DNA from: Herbidospora galbida | GTDB taxonomy: Bacteria > Actinomycetota > Actinomycetes > Streptosporangiales > Streptosporangiaceae | Reading direction: 5' to 3' | Length of the DNA stretch: 64,000 bases | Assembly: GCF_005233835.1 (NCBI RefSeq) | Contig: NZ_SZQA01000002.1 | Location: forward strand, 186,001 to 250,000 | In this document: piece after piece, positions 50,801 through 58,839 of the stretch | How positions within the stretch are numbered: position 1 is the first letter of the stretch | How the letters are laid out: every line of letters starts with the position of its first letter | Position numbers and translations under genes: made by a program | The notes under the pieces: generated by a model | What the model saw: the letters and a program-made list of their open reading frames with translations, nothing else | Told to the model about the DNA's origin: nothing | Database searches by the model: none

Positions 50801-52626
50801 ACCGTCAGGCCGGCGGTTACCACGAGCCCGCCCGCTGGTGGATCCAGGTGCCCGACGGCCAGGGCGGCTGGAAGGAGGTGCCGGGCCAGTTCAAGAACCC
50901 GGCCGTGCCGACCGCGAAGTTCAACGAGGCGCTGTTCGACTCCGTGACCTCCGACAAGGTGCGGATCGTCTTCACCAACAGCCCGGCCCACTACACCGCG
51001 ATCTCCGAGATCCAGGTCTTCGACTCGGGCCGTGAGGTCCCGGACGTCTCCAACCAGGCCCCGGACGTCACCGCCGCCCGCGACGCCTCGCAGGACGGCA
51101 ACCTGTCGACCCGCCTGGTCGGCACCGCCGCCGACGACGGCGTGCCCTACGACGACGAGCTCACCTACGGCTGGGAGACCGTCTCGGCGCCGGCCGGCGC
51201 GGGCGTCATCTTCGCCGACTCCAAGGCCCTGGCCACCCGCGTGACCGGCACCGCCGAGGGCGACTACGTCTTCCGGTTCTTCGCCGACGACGGCGAGAAG
51301 CGGTCGACCGCCACGGTGTCGGTGACCCTGGCCAAGAAGGCCGTCTCCGCGGAGTTCGGCTCCTCGGCGACCATCACCACCAGCGGCACCGCGTCGTGGG
51401 AGAACCACTCGCGGGTCAACGAGAACACCACCCCGGCGAACAGCAACCCCGGCGCCGGCAACGGCTGGGGCAACTGGGGCCAGCCCCGCAACGGCACCAG
51501 CCCGGCCAACGAGGCGTGGATCCAGTACACCTGGGCCTCGCCGGTCCGGCTCTCCTCGACCGATGTCTACTGGTACGACGACAACGGCGGCACCCGCCGC
51601 CCGACGGCCACCACGTACGCCATCGAGACCTCCACCGACGGCGCCACCTGGACGCCCGTCACCCTCACCGGAGGATCGACGTACGTGGCCGGCCTGAACA
51701 CCAACGCCTACAACAAGTTCAACTTCACGCCGGTCAGCACCAGCCGGATCCGCATCCGGATCTGGGGCCTGATGACCGGCGGCGCGGGCACCGGCGTGCT
51801 GCGCTGGCGGGCCAACGGCGAGACCGTCGACTCGGTGGCCTCCCCGGTGCTGATCCGGACCGGCGTCGGCCTCGTCCCGACCTTGCCGGCGACGCTGGAC
51901 GCGACCTACACCAGCGGCGCCCCCGGCCAGGTGGCGTTCACCTGGCAGCCCATCACCGCGGACATGGTCGCCGAGACCAACGTCGACCCGTTCGTCGTGT
52001 ACGGCACCAACGACGCCTACGGCCTGATCGCCGAGGCCCGCGTCTACGTGCGTCCCGAGATGTCGGAGGGCGGCATCTCGATCCAGGGCGCCGAGTCGTT
52101 CGAGCGGCACGTGGAGGTCGGCGAGCAGCCGGTGCTGCCCACCAAGGTCTCGGTGTCGTACAACGACGGCTCCCGTGACAACCAGGCCATCGGCGTGAAC
52201 TGGCGGTACAACCCCGAGGTGGTGAACACCGACGGGACGTACACGATCATCGGCGACCTGGTCCTGCCGTCCTACGTCAGCCAGGCGGGCACCACGCAGA
52301 CCACGCTGAAGCTCGTCGTCGGGGAGGGCGGTCCGCGGTTCGCGACCACCGTCACGCCGAAGACGCAGTGCACGGGCATGAACGTCTACCTGTCGCTCAG
52401 CGTCCGCAACGACTCCGACGGGCCGCTCACTATCGAGCTCGGCACGCCCTACGGAACGAAGACGGTGTCCGGCGTGGCGCCCGGCAAGAACGCCTTCCAG
52501 TCGTTCAACACCCGCGCCAGGTCGATCCCGGCCGGCACGGCGACCGTGAAGGTCACCGGGACCGTCGGCGGCCAGTCGGTCACCGAGACGGCGTCGGTGC
52601 CCTACACCGCGCGCAACTGCGGCTAG
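47893..52626 (+). CDS. hypBA2: Large secreted glycosidase, GH121-like beta-L-arabinobiosidase
   Basis: The product is 1577 residues with a signal peptide (cleavage near AHA, residue 32). The first ~840 mature residues are an N-terminal beta domain plus an (alpha/alpha)6-type catalytic part (FNRQWAEDVPYIDVPDPALEKAIVYRWWGERYN region, SENLIPFDQAAKYVDGYRFL, DYGYEHF-like end). F5/8-type discoidin domains follow at ~875-1050 and ~1150-1310, an Ig-like domain at ~1055-1150, a Big_4 domain at ~1315-1385, another Ig-like unit at ~1390-1485 and a Cys-closed C-terminal module at ~1490-1577. The GH121 call rests on synteny with B. longum HypBA2 and on architecture. It would release beta-L-arabinobiose outside the cell. 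A rare TTA codon occurs at residue 443 (49219-49221). Confidence 0.75.
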   Translation: MSARRIGRAPTWLALAALTVAGLVSLPPAAHAATPILPGNEGDVGVYTNGQNHAMEIGDPVYANVGDVANQVKPGVPFTASSMHQSIFDKDLAAGGTDYYLDRVLGVQGAVGSAVLMTRGRSLYMRGASNANFTTMGFAGSAFVGGPNNLGNFYTVTVPGQTVTEVNANRFNAPSHARSRYTIGGTGVTADLTKFITYENVAVTAITFTNPGGSAATFTVRAASPLATQAGAGDAELTGTRTITSGSNNGLIDTPWNQIRVNLTGDGFARTGANLDREITVPAGGSVSLSVVGAVTQDSLPQAAAEYRAYAQKSPAEAVKDGITAFNRQWAEDVPYIDVPDPALEKAIVYRWWGERYNTLDANATGYVYQYPTTIEGVNLYQNAVALTQPMHLQDTKWLRTPYLPYGQILNIGELSGSSAFLDSPGHTSWNNHYSQYIGTAGLEAYEVHGGGKEIAQKFARYFEGDGKGQLEHYDGNGDKLIAYDTNYMPGNDADAISFGFPKVGGGAPGARTIERPESAYVWGAFDAARQLYSAAGADQAKVDEMAASADGIRDAILTKLWSPDTKMFLAAASHGATSAASSNGTANPLPAAARGLIPAKESNLYDVYSENLIPFDQAAKYVDGYRFLTYGDNFPIFPFYTANQYDRTAYGIGGSNNFSNINFTVQYRAVRSALRHYDPAGKYITPAYAKRLLDWMAWSIYPAGDLRAPNQSEYYSNWNPTTKTYNRNNPNHVMLGNMNYIFVEDMGGIQPRADDKIELWPIDFGYEHFMVNNLKYHGQDVTLVWDPDGTAYGLGSGYSLFLNGERKFAVDKLGQVTYDPAANTVTPAAGVTVTFKATEGDDFPTSVNTPIEDERVVSYLKTAGIDLTEDAANLAKGATLASSYTQQGARPASWRQFHTPGYSTTSMNYTPGAIKELERPVALAAVTDGVTANEPYWGNYGTTEKNGHVELNFGSAKTFDNVKVFFVSDRQAGGYHEPARWWIQVPDGQGGWKEVPGQFKNPAVPTAKFNEALFDSVTSDKVRIVFTNSPAHYTAISEIQVFDSGREVPDVSNQAPDVTAARDASQDGNLSTRLVGTAADDGVPYDDELTYGWETVSAPAGAGVIFADSKALATRVTGTAEGDYVFRFFADDGEKRSTATVSVTLAKKAVSAEFGSSATITTSGTASWENHSRVNENTTPANSNPGAGNGWGNWGQPRNGTSPANEAWIQYTWASPVRLSSTDVYWYDDNGGTRRPTATTYAIETSTDGATWTPVTLTGGSTYVAGLNTNAYNKFNFTPVSTSRIRIRIWGLMTGGAGTGVLRWRANGETVDSVASPVLIRTGVGLVPTLPATLDATYTSGAPGQVAFTWQPITADMVAETNVDPFVVYGTNDAYGLIAEARVYVRPEMSEGGISIQGAESFERHVEVGEQPVLPTKVSVSYNDGSRDNQAIGVNWRYNPEVVNTDGTYTIIGDLVLPSYVSQAGTTQTTLKLVVGEGGPRFATTVTPKTQCTGMNVYLSLSVRNDSDGPLTIELGTPYGTKTVSGVAPGKNAFQSFNTRARSIPAGTATVKVTGTVGGQSVTETASVPYTARNCG

Positions 52627-52635
52627 CACCCCCCT

Positions 52636-52667
52636 GGTGGCGGCGTCTCCCGTGGGGCGCCGCCACC
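52636..52667 (+). terminator. Intercistronic hairpin between the two large glycosidase genes
   Basis: GGTGGCGGCG (52636-52645) pairs with CGCCGCCACC (52658-52667). It starts 10 bp after the first stop and ends 26 bp before the next start. It could partially terminate transcription or stabilise the upstream mRNA. Confidence 0.6.
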
Positions 52668-52692
52668 CTTGCCGACGGTAAGGAAGAGCACC

Positions 52693-55600
52693 TTGAAGAT
52701 CGCCATACGGGCGGCGGCCGCCGCCTCACTCGTGGCGGCCTGCCTGGTCGGGCTGCCCGGTCCGGCCCATGCCGCCGACTCGTACACCTTCACCAGCACC
52801 GTCAACCCGATCCTGAAGGACGGCACCTACTACTCCGCCGACCCCGCCCCCCTCGTCGTCGACGACCAGCTCTTCGTCTACACCGGCCACGACCAGGCCG
52901 GGCCCACGACCAACGACTTCATCATGAACGAGTGGGGCGCGTTCGCGACCTCCGACGTGGAGTCGGGCCAGTGGACCCACTACCCCTCGCTCATGCGCCC
53001 GGAGGCGGTCTTCGCCTGGGCCACCCCGGGCCGCGCCTACGCGGGCCAGGTGGTCAGGGGCCTCGACGGCCGCTACTACTGGTACGTCCCGATCAACGAG
53101 CGGGAGAGCCCGGCGTCCGACAAGTTCGCCATCGGCGTCGCCGTGTCCGACTCGCCGACCGGCCCGTGGACCGACCACGTGGGCGGGCCGCTGATCTCCC
53201 AGCGGGTGCCCACGGCCAACACCATCCACAACATCGACCCGACCGTCCTGGTCGACGGCCAGCGGGTCTTCATCTGGTGGGGATCGTTCGGCAACCTGAG
53301 AATGCTGGAACTCGCCGCCGACATGAAGACCCCGGTCACCACCCAGCGCACGGTGACCGGCCTGACCGGCTTCTTCGAGGCGGCCTGGGCGTTCAAGCGG
53401 AACGGCGTCTACTACATGGCGTACGCCGGCAACAACGCCGGCCCGACCTCGCAGTGCACCCCGGCGAACTACCACGCCTGCATCGCCTACGCCACGGCCG
53501 CGGCCCCCGAGGGGCCCTGGACCTACCGCGGCACGATGCTCCGGCCGGTCTCCTCGACCACCAGCCACCCGGGCATCCTGGAGTTCGACGGCAAGTGGTA
53601 CATCGCCTACCACACGGCCGACGCCGCCGGCGGCAACCACTTCCGCCGGTCGGTCGCGATCGACCCGGTGGAGTGGGACGACACCCAGACCCCACCGCGC
53701 ATGAAGCTCGTCACGCCGACCCCGGTCAAGGGCCGTGACCGCACGCCCCGGCCGAACATCGCGCAGGAGGCCAGGGTCGCCGTCTCGAACGAGCCGGTGC
53801 CCACCCAGTACTGGGTGAAGGCGCTCAACGACGAGATCCAGCGGCCCAACCCGCTGCCCCCGGACATGTGGGGCACCTGGACCGGCGGCAATCCGCCGCA
53901 GCAGTGGGTCCAGTACACCTGGGACCAGCCGATGCGGATCTCGGGTTCCCAGATCGACTTCTGGAACGACTCGGCGCAGGGCACCGGCGTGGGCGTCGCC
54001 GCCCCGGCGAGCTGGAAGATCCAGTACTGGAACCCGGCCACCGGCCAGTGGGCCGACGTCCCCGCTCCGAGCGGCTACCCGACCGCCACCCAGGGTCTCC
54101 AGAACACGAACTTCGACCCGGTGACCACCACGCAGGTCCGGGCGACCTTCAACGCCTCCACCAACGGCAGCACCTACTCGGCCGTCGCGGTGGAGGAGTG
54201 GAAGATCCTGGCCGCCCAGCCCGCGAACCTCACCCCGCCCGCCATCAGGGTCGAGGTCGGCGAGCGCGAACTGCCCGGCACGGTGCCCGTCGCCTTCGGC
54301 GGCGAGACGCTGCGGATCCCGGTCTTCTGGGACGCCGTGACCGACGGGCAGGTCGCCGCACCCGGCACGTTCTCCATCGAGGGGACCGTGCTCGGCTACG
54401 CGGCGGGAAGGGTCACCGCCCAGGTCACCGTCCTGTCGCCGGAGGGCACCGAGGGCGACGTGACCAGGCCCGAGGTGACGCTCACCCCGAGCGGCAGCGC
54501 CGGGACCAACGGCTGGTACCGGTCGGCGGTGCGCGTCAGGGCCGACGGGGTCGACGACAGCGGCGGCCGGATGACCATCGAGACCAAGGTCGACGACGCC
54601 GCCCCGGTCGTCACCACCGACACCCGCGCGGCCGACGCCACGGTGACCGGCGAGGGCGAGCACACCGTCACCGCCAGGGCCACCGACCGCGCGGGCAACG
54701 TCTCCGACGCCGCGGCCCTGTCGGTGAAGATCGACTCGGTCGCGCCCGCCAGCGTCGGCACGCTCAACGCCAACCGGACCGTCAAGGTCCTGGCGGCCGA
54801 CCCCACCTCGGGCGTGGCCGGCATCGAGTACGCCATCGGCACCGGCCCCTGGACCCCGCTCGCGGGCGGCGTCATCTCGGCGCCGGACGCCAGTAAGTAC
54901 ACGGTGTCCTACCGGGCGACCGACCGGGCGGGCAACGTCGAGACCGCCAAGACGATCGTCATCCCGGCCGACCTGTCGGCGCCGCTCAACGGCAACGTCG
55001 CCCCGATCGCGACGCCGACGGCCTCGTACACGGCGGGCTGGAACGCGGTCTCCGCCCTCAACGACAACGCCGACCCGGCCAACCCGAGCCAGGCGCAGAT
55101 CTGGGGCACCTGGTCGGGCACCCGCCCGGCCACCCAGTGGACGCAGTACGAATGGTCCCGCCCGGTCCGGATCGTCAGCTCCGAGCTGAAGTTCTGGCGC
55201 GACTCCGACCAGGGCACCGGCGACGGCGTCGCCCAGCCCGACGGCTGGGTCCTGCAGTACTGGGACGAGGCCGCCTCGGCCTGGCGGGACGTGCCGAACC
55301 CGTCCGCTTACGGCACGAGCACGACCGCGTTCAACACCGTCTCCTTCACCCCCGTCACCACCTCCCGGGTGCGGGCCACGATCCGGGCCAACGGCAACGG
55401 GACCACCTACTCGGCGGTCGCGGTCACGGAGTGGCGGGTCTTCGCCCAGGAACCCGCCCCCGAGGAGCCCGCCGGGCTCCCCGTGACGGTCACGGTCACC
55501 CCGCGCTGCCTGGCCGGCAAGGCGTACGTCGCCGTGCAGGCGCGCAACGACCACGACGCGGCGGTGGACCTCACCGTCGAGACCGCCTTCGGCGCGAAGT

Positions 55601-55752
55601 CGTTCACCGGCGTCGCCCCGGGCGTGAACGCCTACCAGTCGTTCACCACCCGCGCGGCCTCGATCGGGGCGGGCTCGGTCACCGTCACCGCCACCGACGG
55701 GGAGACGACCTCCGCGCACACGGGCACCTACCCCGCTCTTTCCTGTCCCTGA
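52693..55752 (+). CDS. Secreted GH43-type alpha-L-arabinofuranosidase with discoidin domains
   Basis: The 1019-residue protein starts at TTG 52693 with AAGGAAG 6 nt upstream. The signal peptide ends near GPAHAADS. The GH43 five-bladed propeller (~35-345) shows the three acidic positions: YSADPAPLV (Asp50), NIDPTVLVDG and FFEAAW. Then come a discoidin domain (~355-510), Ig-like units (~515-770), a second discoidin domain (~770-925) and the Cys-closed module shared with the GH121-like protein (~935-1019). In the B. longum extensin locus the matching gene (hypAA) removes the terminal alpha-1,3-arabinose before HypBA2 acts; the same role is likely here. Confidence 0.85.
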   Translation: MKIAIRAAAAASLVAACLVGLPGPAHAADSYTFTSTVNPILKDGTYYSADPAPLVVDDQLFVYTGHDQAGPTTNDFIMNEWGAFATSDVESGQWTHYPSLMRPEAVFAWATPGRAYAGQVVRGLDGRYYWYVPINERESPASDKFAIGVAVSDSPTGPWTDHVGGPLISQRVPTANTIHNIDPTVLVDGQRVFIWWGSFGNLRMLELAADMKTPVTTQRTVTGLTGFFEAAWAFKRNGVYYMAYAGNNAGPTSQCTPANYHACIAYATAAAPEGPWTYRGTMLRPVSSTTSHPGILEFDGKWYIAYHTADAAGGNHFRRSVAIDPVEWDDTQTPPRMKLVTPTPVKGRDRTPRPNIAQEARVAVSNEPVPTQYWVKALNDEIQRPNPLPPDMWGTWTGGNPPQQWVQYTWDQPMRISGSQIDFWNDSAQGTGVGVAAPASWKIQYWNPATGQWADVPAPSGYPTATQGLQNTNFDPVTTTQVRATFNASTNGSTYSAVAVEEWKILAAQPANLTPPAIRVEVGERELPGTVPVAFGGETLRIPVFWDAVTDGQVAAPGTFSIEGTVLGYAAGRVTAQVTVLSPEGTEGDVTRPEVTLTPSGSAGTNGWYRSAVRVRADGVDDSGGRMTIETKVDDAAPVVTTDTRAADATVTGEGEHTVTARATDRAGNVSDAAALSVKIDSVAPASVGTLNANRTVKVLAADPTSGVAGIEYAIGTGPWTPLAGGVISAPDASKYTVSYRATDRAGNVETAKTIVIPADLSAPLNGNVAPIATPTASYTAGWNAVSALNDNADPANPSQAQIWGTWSGTRPATQWTQYEWSRPVRIVSSELKFWRDSDQGTGDGVAQPDGWVLQYWDEAASAWRDVPNPSAYGTSTTAFNTVSFTPVTTSRVRATIRANGNGTTYSAVAVTEWRVFAQEPAPEEPAGLPVTVTVTPRCLAGKAYVAVQARNDHDAAVDLTVETAFGAKSFTGVAPGVNAYQSFTTRAASIGAGSVTVTATDGETTSAHTGTYPALSCP

Positions 55753-55780
55753 AAACACACCCCCCAAAGTGGAGCGACAC

Positions 55781-56401
55781 ATGAAGATCCAGCACAGATG
55801 GCTGCTCGCGGCGGCCGTCGCCATGACCACCGCCGTCGCCTTCCCCGGCGCGGCCGCAGCCGACCCCGGTGACAGCACCGACGTCGCGGTGACCGTCGAG
55901 ATCGCCCCGATCGAGGAGCCGGGCGTCCTGGCCATGTCCGTCGCCGCCAACTCGGTCGCCCTGGCCGAGGACGGCTCGACCCTGGAGGAGCGCCGGTTCA
56001 CCGGCACCCTCCCGACGGTGACCGTCACCGACACCCGTACCGGCGACGAGATCCCCGAGGGCGCGGCGTGGGCCGTGCTCGGCAACGCCTCCGACTTCAC
56101 CGGCGACGCCGGCCAGGCGGCCATCGGCGCCGGTCACCTCGGCTGGAAGCCGAACCTGATCGACGGCGGCGACACCGGCCTGGTCGCCGAGGGAGAGGAG
56201 GTCGTGACCGTCCTCGACGAGCCGACCCAGCCGGGCAACAACGTCGGCCTGGTCGACCAGGAACTGCTCGTCTCGACCTTCGACTCCGGCGAGGTCACCG
56301 AGGGCTCCTACACCGTCGACGCCGACCTGTTCCTGAAGACCCCGGCCGACGTGGCCGCCGGTTCCTACAGCTCCACGCTGACCCTGTCCCTGTTCGAGTA
56401 G
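55781..56401 (+). CDS. Secreted WxL-like surface protein, uncharacterised
   Basis: The 206-residue product starts at ATG 55781 (GGAG 6 nt upstream). It has a signal peptide to about AAAADPG and an all-beta mature domain (VAVTVEIAPIEEPGVLAMSV; HLGWKPNLIDGGD; LFLKTPADVAAGSYSSTLTLSLFE). The ending resembles WxL-domain proteins, in which a tryptophan motif and a final SLFE-type strand bind the wall. The next gene is a DUF916-type partner, the usual WxL locus pairing. Only one W-containing motif (GWKP) is seen, so the assignment is tentative. Confidence 0.6.
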   Translation: MKIQHRWLLAAAVAMTTAVAFPGAAAADPGDSTDVAVTVEIAPIEEPGVLAMSVAANSVALAEDGSTLEERRFTGTLPTVTVTDTRTGDEIPEGAAWAVLGNASDFTGDAGQAAIGAGHLGWKPNLIDGGDTGLVAEGEEVVTVLDEPTQPGNNVGLVDQELLVSTFDSGEVTEGSYTVDADLFLKTPADVAAGSYSSTLTLSLFE

Positions 56402-56407
56402 TCCCCC

Positions 56408-56434
56408 GGACGGGGGGCCGCCGGCCCCCCGTCC
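56408..56434 (+). terminator. Strong hairpin between WxL-like and DUF916-like genes
   Basis: GGACGGGGGGCC (56408-56419) and GGCCCCCCGTCC (56423-56434) form a perfect 12-bp GC hairpin with a 3-nt loop. The next gene follows at 56452 with its own GGAGGAG, so the hairpin may lower expression of the membrane partner relative to the secreted one. Confidence 0.65.
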
Positions 56435-56451
56435 CACCGGAGGAGCCCGCC

Positions 56452-57429
56452 ATGACCCGATTCCTCGCCGTCCTCGTGGCGGTGCTGCTCGCCGTTCCGC
56501 TCGCGCCCTCGGCCGCCCACGCCGAACCGGCCACGCTGACCTGGTCGGTCCAGCCGGCGACCGCCGCGGGCCCCGACGGACGGCGCTGGATCGAACTCTC
56601 CCTCGACCCCGGCCAGACCGTGACCGAGCACCTGGCGGTGCGCAACTTCGGCGACGGCGAGGCGGTCTTCGCCCTCAAGGCGGCCGACGGCTACCTGACC
56701 GACAAGGGCCGCTTCAACATGCTCCAGTCCGACCAGACCTCCAAGGACGGCGGCACCTGGATCGACGTCCAGAAAGAAGTCAGGGTCGGCGGCAACGCGA
56801 CCACGGTCGTGCCGTTCACCATCACCGTGCCGAAGGACGCCGCCCCCGGCGACCACCCGGCCGGCATCGCCGCCACCGTCACCAGCGCAAGCGGCACCGT
56901 CGCCGTGGAGAGCCGGGTCGGCTTCCGCGTCATGATGCGCGCCACCGGCGCCATCAGGGCCGAAGTGGCGGTCACCGGCTTGTCGGCCGTCTACGAGCAG
57001 CCGTGGAACCCCTTCTCCTCGGGAACCGTCACGGTGAAGTACACGGCGACCAACAAGGGCAACGTCGCGGCGGGCGGCGCGGGCGCGGTGGCGGTCAGCG
57101 ACCTGACCGGGCTGGCCGGACGCGACGGCCGGGCCGACGTGGCGGAGATCTTCCCCGGCGACAGCCGGACGGTGGAGACCAGGATCGGCGGCGTCTGGGC
57201 CCTCGGCCCGATGTCCGCGAACGTCACCGTGACCCCCTCGGTCGAGGGCGGCGTCCCGATGAGCGCCGACGTGACGCTCTGGACCGTCCCGTGGCCGCAA
57301 CTGGCCCTGGTCGCGCTGGTCGTGGTGTTGTTCCTCGCCTACCGGGCGATCGCCCGCCGCCGTCGCCGGTATCTGGAAGACCTGCTGGCCAGGGCCCGCG
57401 ACGAGGGCCGCGCCGAAGCCCGGGGCTAG
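56452..57429 (+). CDS. DUF916-like (WxL-locus) membrane-anchored surface protein
   Basis: The 325-residue product has a signal peptide (to SAAHAEP), a first beta domain beginning LTWSVQPATAAGPDGRRWIELSL and LAVRNFGDGEAVF (the DUF916 peptidoglycan-binding pattern), a second Ig-like domain (DUF3324-like), one C-terminal helix (~288-305) and a basic cytoplasmic tail (RRRRRYLEDLLARARDEGRAEARG). DUF916 proteins sit in the membrane and hold WxL proteins at the wall. Placement at the end of the arabinose locus suggests anchoring of secreted enzymes or plant-wall binding (inference). Confidence 0.75.
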   Translation: MTRFLAVLVAVLLAVPLAPSAAHAEPATLTWSVQPATAAGPDGRRWIELSLDPGQTVTEHLAVRNFGDGEAVFALKAADGYLTDKGRFNMLQSDQTSKDGGTWIDVQKEVRVGGNATTVVPFTITVPKDAAPGDHPAGIAATVTSASGTVAVESRVGFRVMMRATGAIRAEVAVTGLSAVYEQPWNPFSSGTVTVKYTATNKGNVAAGGAGAVAVSDLTGLAGRDGRADVAEIFPGDSRTVETRIGGVWALGPMSANVTVTPSVEGGVPMSADVTLWTVPWPQLALVALVVVLFLAYRAIARRRRRYLEDLLARARDEGRAEARG

Positions 57430-58820
57430 ACCTCGCTCATGACGACCGTGCGCGCGGTGGGCAGCGCCACGTGCACGGTCGTCCCGTTCCCCGGGGCCGA
57501 GGTGATCCAGCAGCGCCCGCCGTGCGCGTCGGTGATGGCCTTCACGATGGCCAGGCCGAGGCCCGCGCCGCCGGTGGCGCGTTCCGAGGAGCCCTGGGTG
57601 AACCGGTCGAAGGCCTGGGCGACCTGCTCGGGCGGCATCCCCGGGCCCTGGTCGGTGATCTCCAGGAGCACCCGGGCGTCGTCCTGCGCCAGGTGGATCA
57701 GCGCGGGGGTGCCTTCGGGGGTGTGGGCGCGTACGTTGGCCAGCAGGTTCACCATGATCTGCCGGATCCTGGCCTCGTCGACCACCGCGACCAGCGAGTC
57801 GGGGGCGTTGACGACGATGGGGGAGCCGGGGTTCAGCGCGCCCGCGTCGGCGGCGGCCTCCCTGACCACCTCGGCCAGGTCGGTGGCGGCCAGGCTGAGG
57901 GTGGCGCCCTTGTCGAGGCGGGCCAGCTCCAGCATCTCGGTGACCAGGTTGCCCATGCGGGTGGCCTCGTCCTCGATGCGGCCCATGATCTTGGGGAGCT
58001 GCTCGGGCGGGATCGCGCCGGCGCGGTAGAGCTCGGCGTAGCCGCGTACCGTGGACAGCGGCGTGCGCAGTTCGTGGGAGGCGTCGGCGGCGAAGCGGCG
58101 GACCCGCTCCTCGGAGGTCCAGCGGTCGCGGAACGCCTCGGAGATGCGGTCGAGCATCAGGTTGATGGCGCTGCCGAGCCGGCCGACCTCGGTGGCTCCC
58201 TCGGGCATCCGGGCCGACAGGTCGCCGCCCTGGGCGATCCGCAGGGCCGTGCGCGACATGCGGTCGAGCGGCGACAGGCCCGACACGATCAGCAGCCGCC
58301 CGCCCAGCGCCAGCAGCGCGATCAGCAGCCCGCCGGTGACGAGCTCGGCCAGCAGCAGGTGGCGGACCGGGTCGCCGACGGCGTCGAGCGGCACCGCCAC
58401 GACCACGATGCTGGTTCCGGTACGGTCCTTCGCCGCGCTCGCCAGCAGGTCGTCGCCCAGCTGGAAGGTGCGCCCGGCGGCGGCGTGCCCGCCGAGCCGG
58501 TCGGCGCCGAGGTCGGCGAGCATGCCCGGCACCTTGGGCGACTGCGGGAAGTCGCCGTTGACCAGCGCGGGCTTGCCGCTTTTGAGGTTGACCTGCGCGA
58601 CCGCGAACGGCGAGCCGGCCAGCGCCTGGGTGACCGACTCCACGGCGTCGACCCGCCGGGTGGCGGTCGCGGTGGCGGCCAGCAGCTGGCTCTCCAGCCG
58701 GCTGGTGAGGTGCTGTTCCAGCACCACCGCGCTCGTGACCGACAACACGACGAGCAGGATCGTGCTCACCACGAGCAGCCCGGCCAGCAGCCGGGAGCGG
58801 AGCGACATCGTCAACGCCAT
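57426..58820 (-). CDS. HAMP-domain sensor histidine kinase
   Basis: About 464 residues from ATG 58820. A first helix (LLAGLLVVSTILLVVLSVTS), an extracellular domain of ~120 residues, a second helix (LLLAELVTGGLLIALLALGG) and HAMP are followed by HisKA with DASHELRTPLSTVRGYAELY (phospho-His) and HATPase_c with NLLANVRAHT, DQGPGMP and GGAGLGLAIV. It follows its response regulator after a 19-bp gap. The ligand is unknown. It overlaps the DUF916-like gene by 4 bp convergently. Confidence 0.92.
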   Translation of the reverse strand: MALTMSLRSRLLAGLLVVSTILLVVLSVTSAVVLEQHLTSRLESQLLAATATATRRVDAVESVTQALAGSPFAVAQVNLKSGKPALVNGDFPQSPKVPGMLADLGADRLGGHAAAGRTFQLGDDLLASAAKDRTGTSIVVVAVPLDAVGDPVRHLLLAELVTGGLLIALLALGGRLLIVSGLSPLDRMSRTALRIAQGGDLSARMPEGATEVGRLGSAINLMLDRISEAFRDRWTSEERVRRFAADASHELRTPLSTVRGYAELYRAGAIPPEQLPKIMGRIEDEATRMGNLVTEMLELARLDKGATLSLAATDLAEVVREAAADAGALNPGSPIVVNAPDSLVAVVDEARIRQIMVNLLANVRAHTPEGTPALIHLAQDDARVLLEITDQGPGMPPEQVAQAFDRFTQGSSERATGGAGLGLAIVKAITDAHGGRCWITSAPGNGTTVHVALPTARTVVMSEV

Positions 58821-58839
58821 TTCGTCTGGCCCCGATCTG

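Noticed and set aside
49219-52629. A 1136-codon minus-strand open frame
   Set aside because: Shadow of the GH121-like gene; composition is typical antisense of GC-rich codons and no motif is visible.
52726-56124. A 1132-codon minus-strand open frame
   Set aside because: Shadow of the GH43 and WxL-like genes; no recognisable domain.
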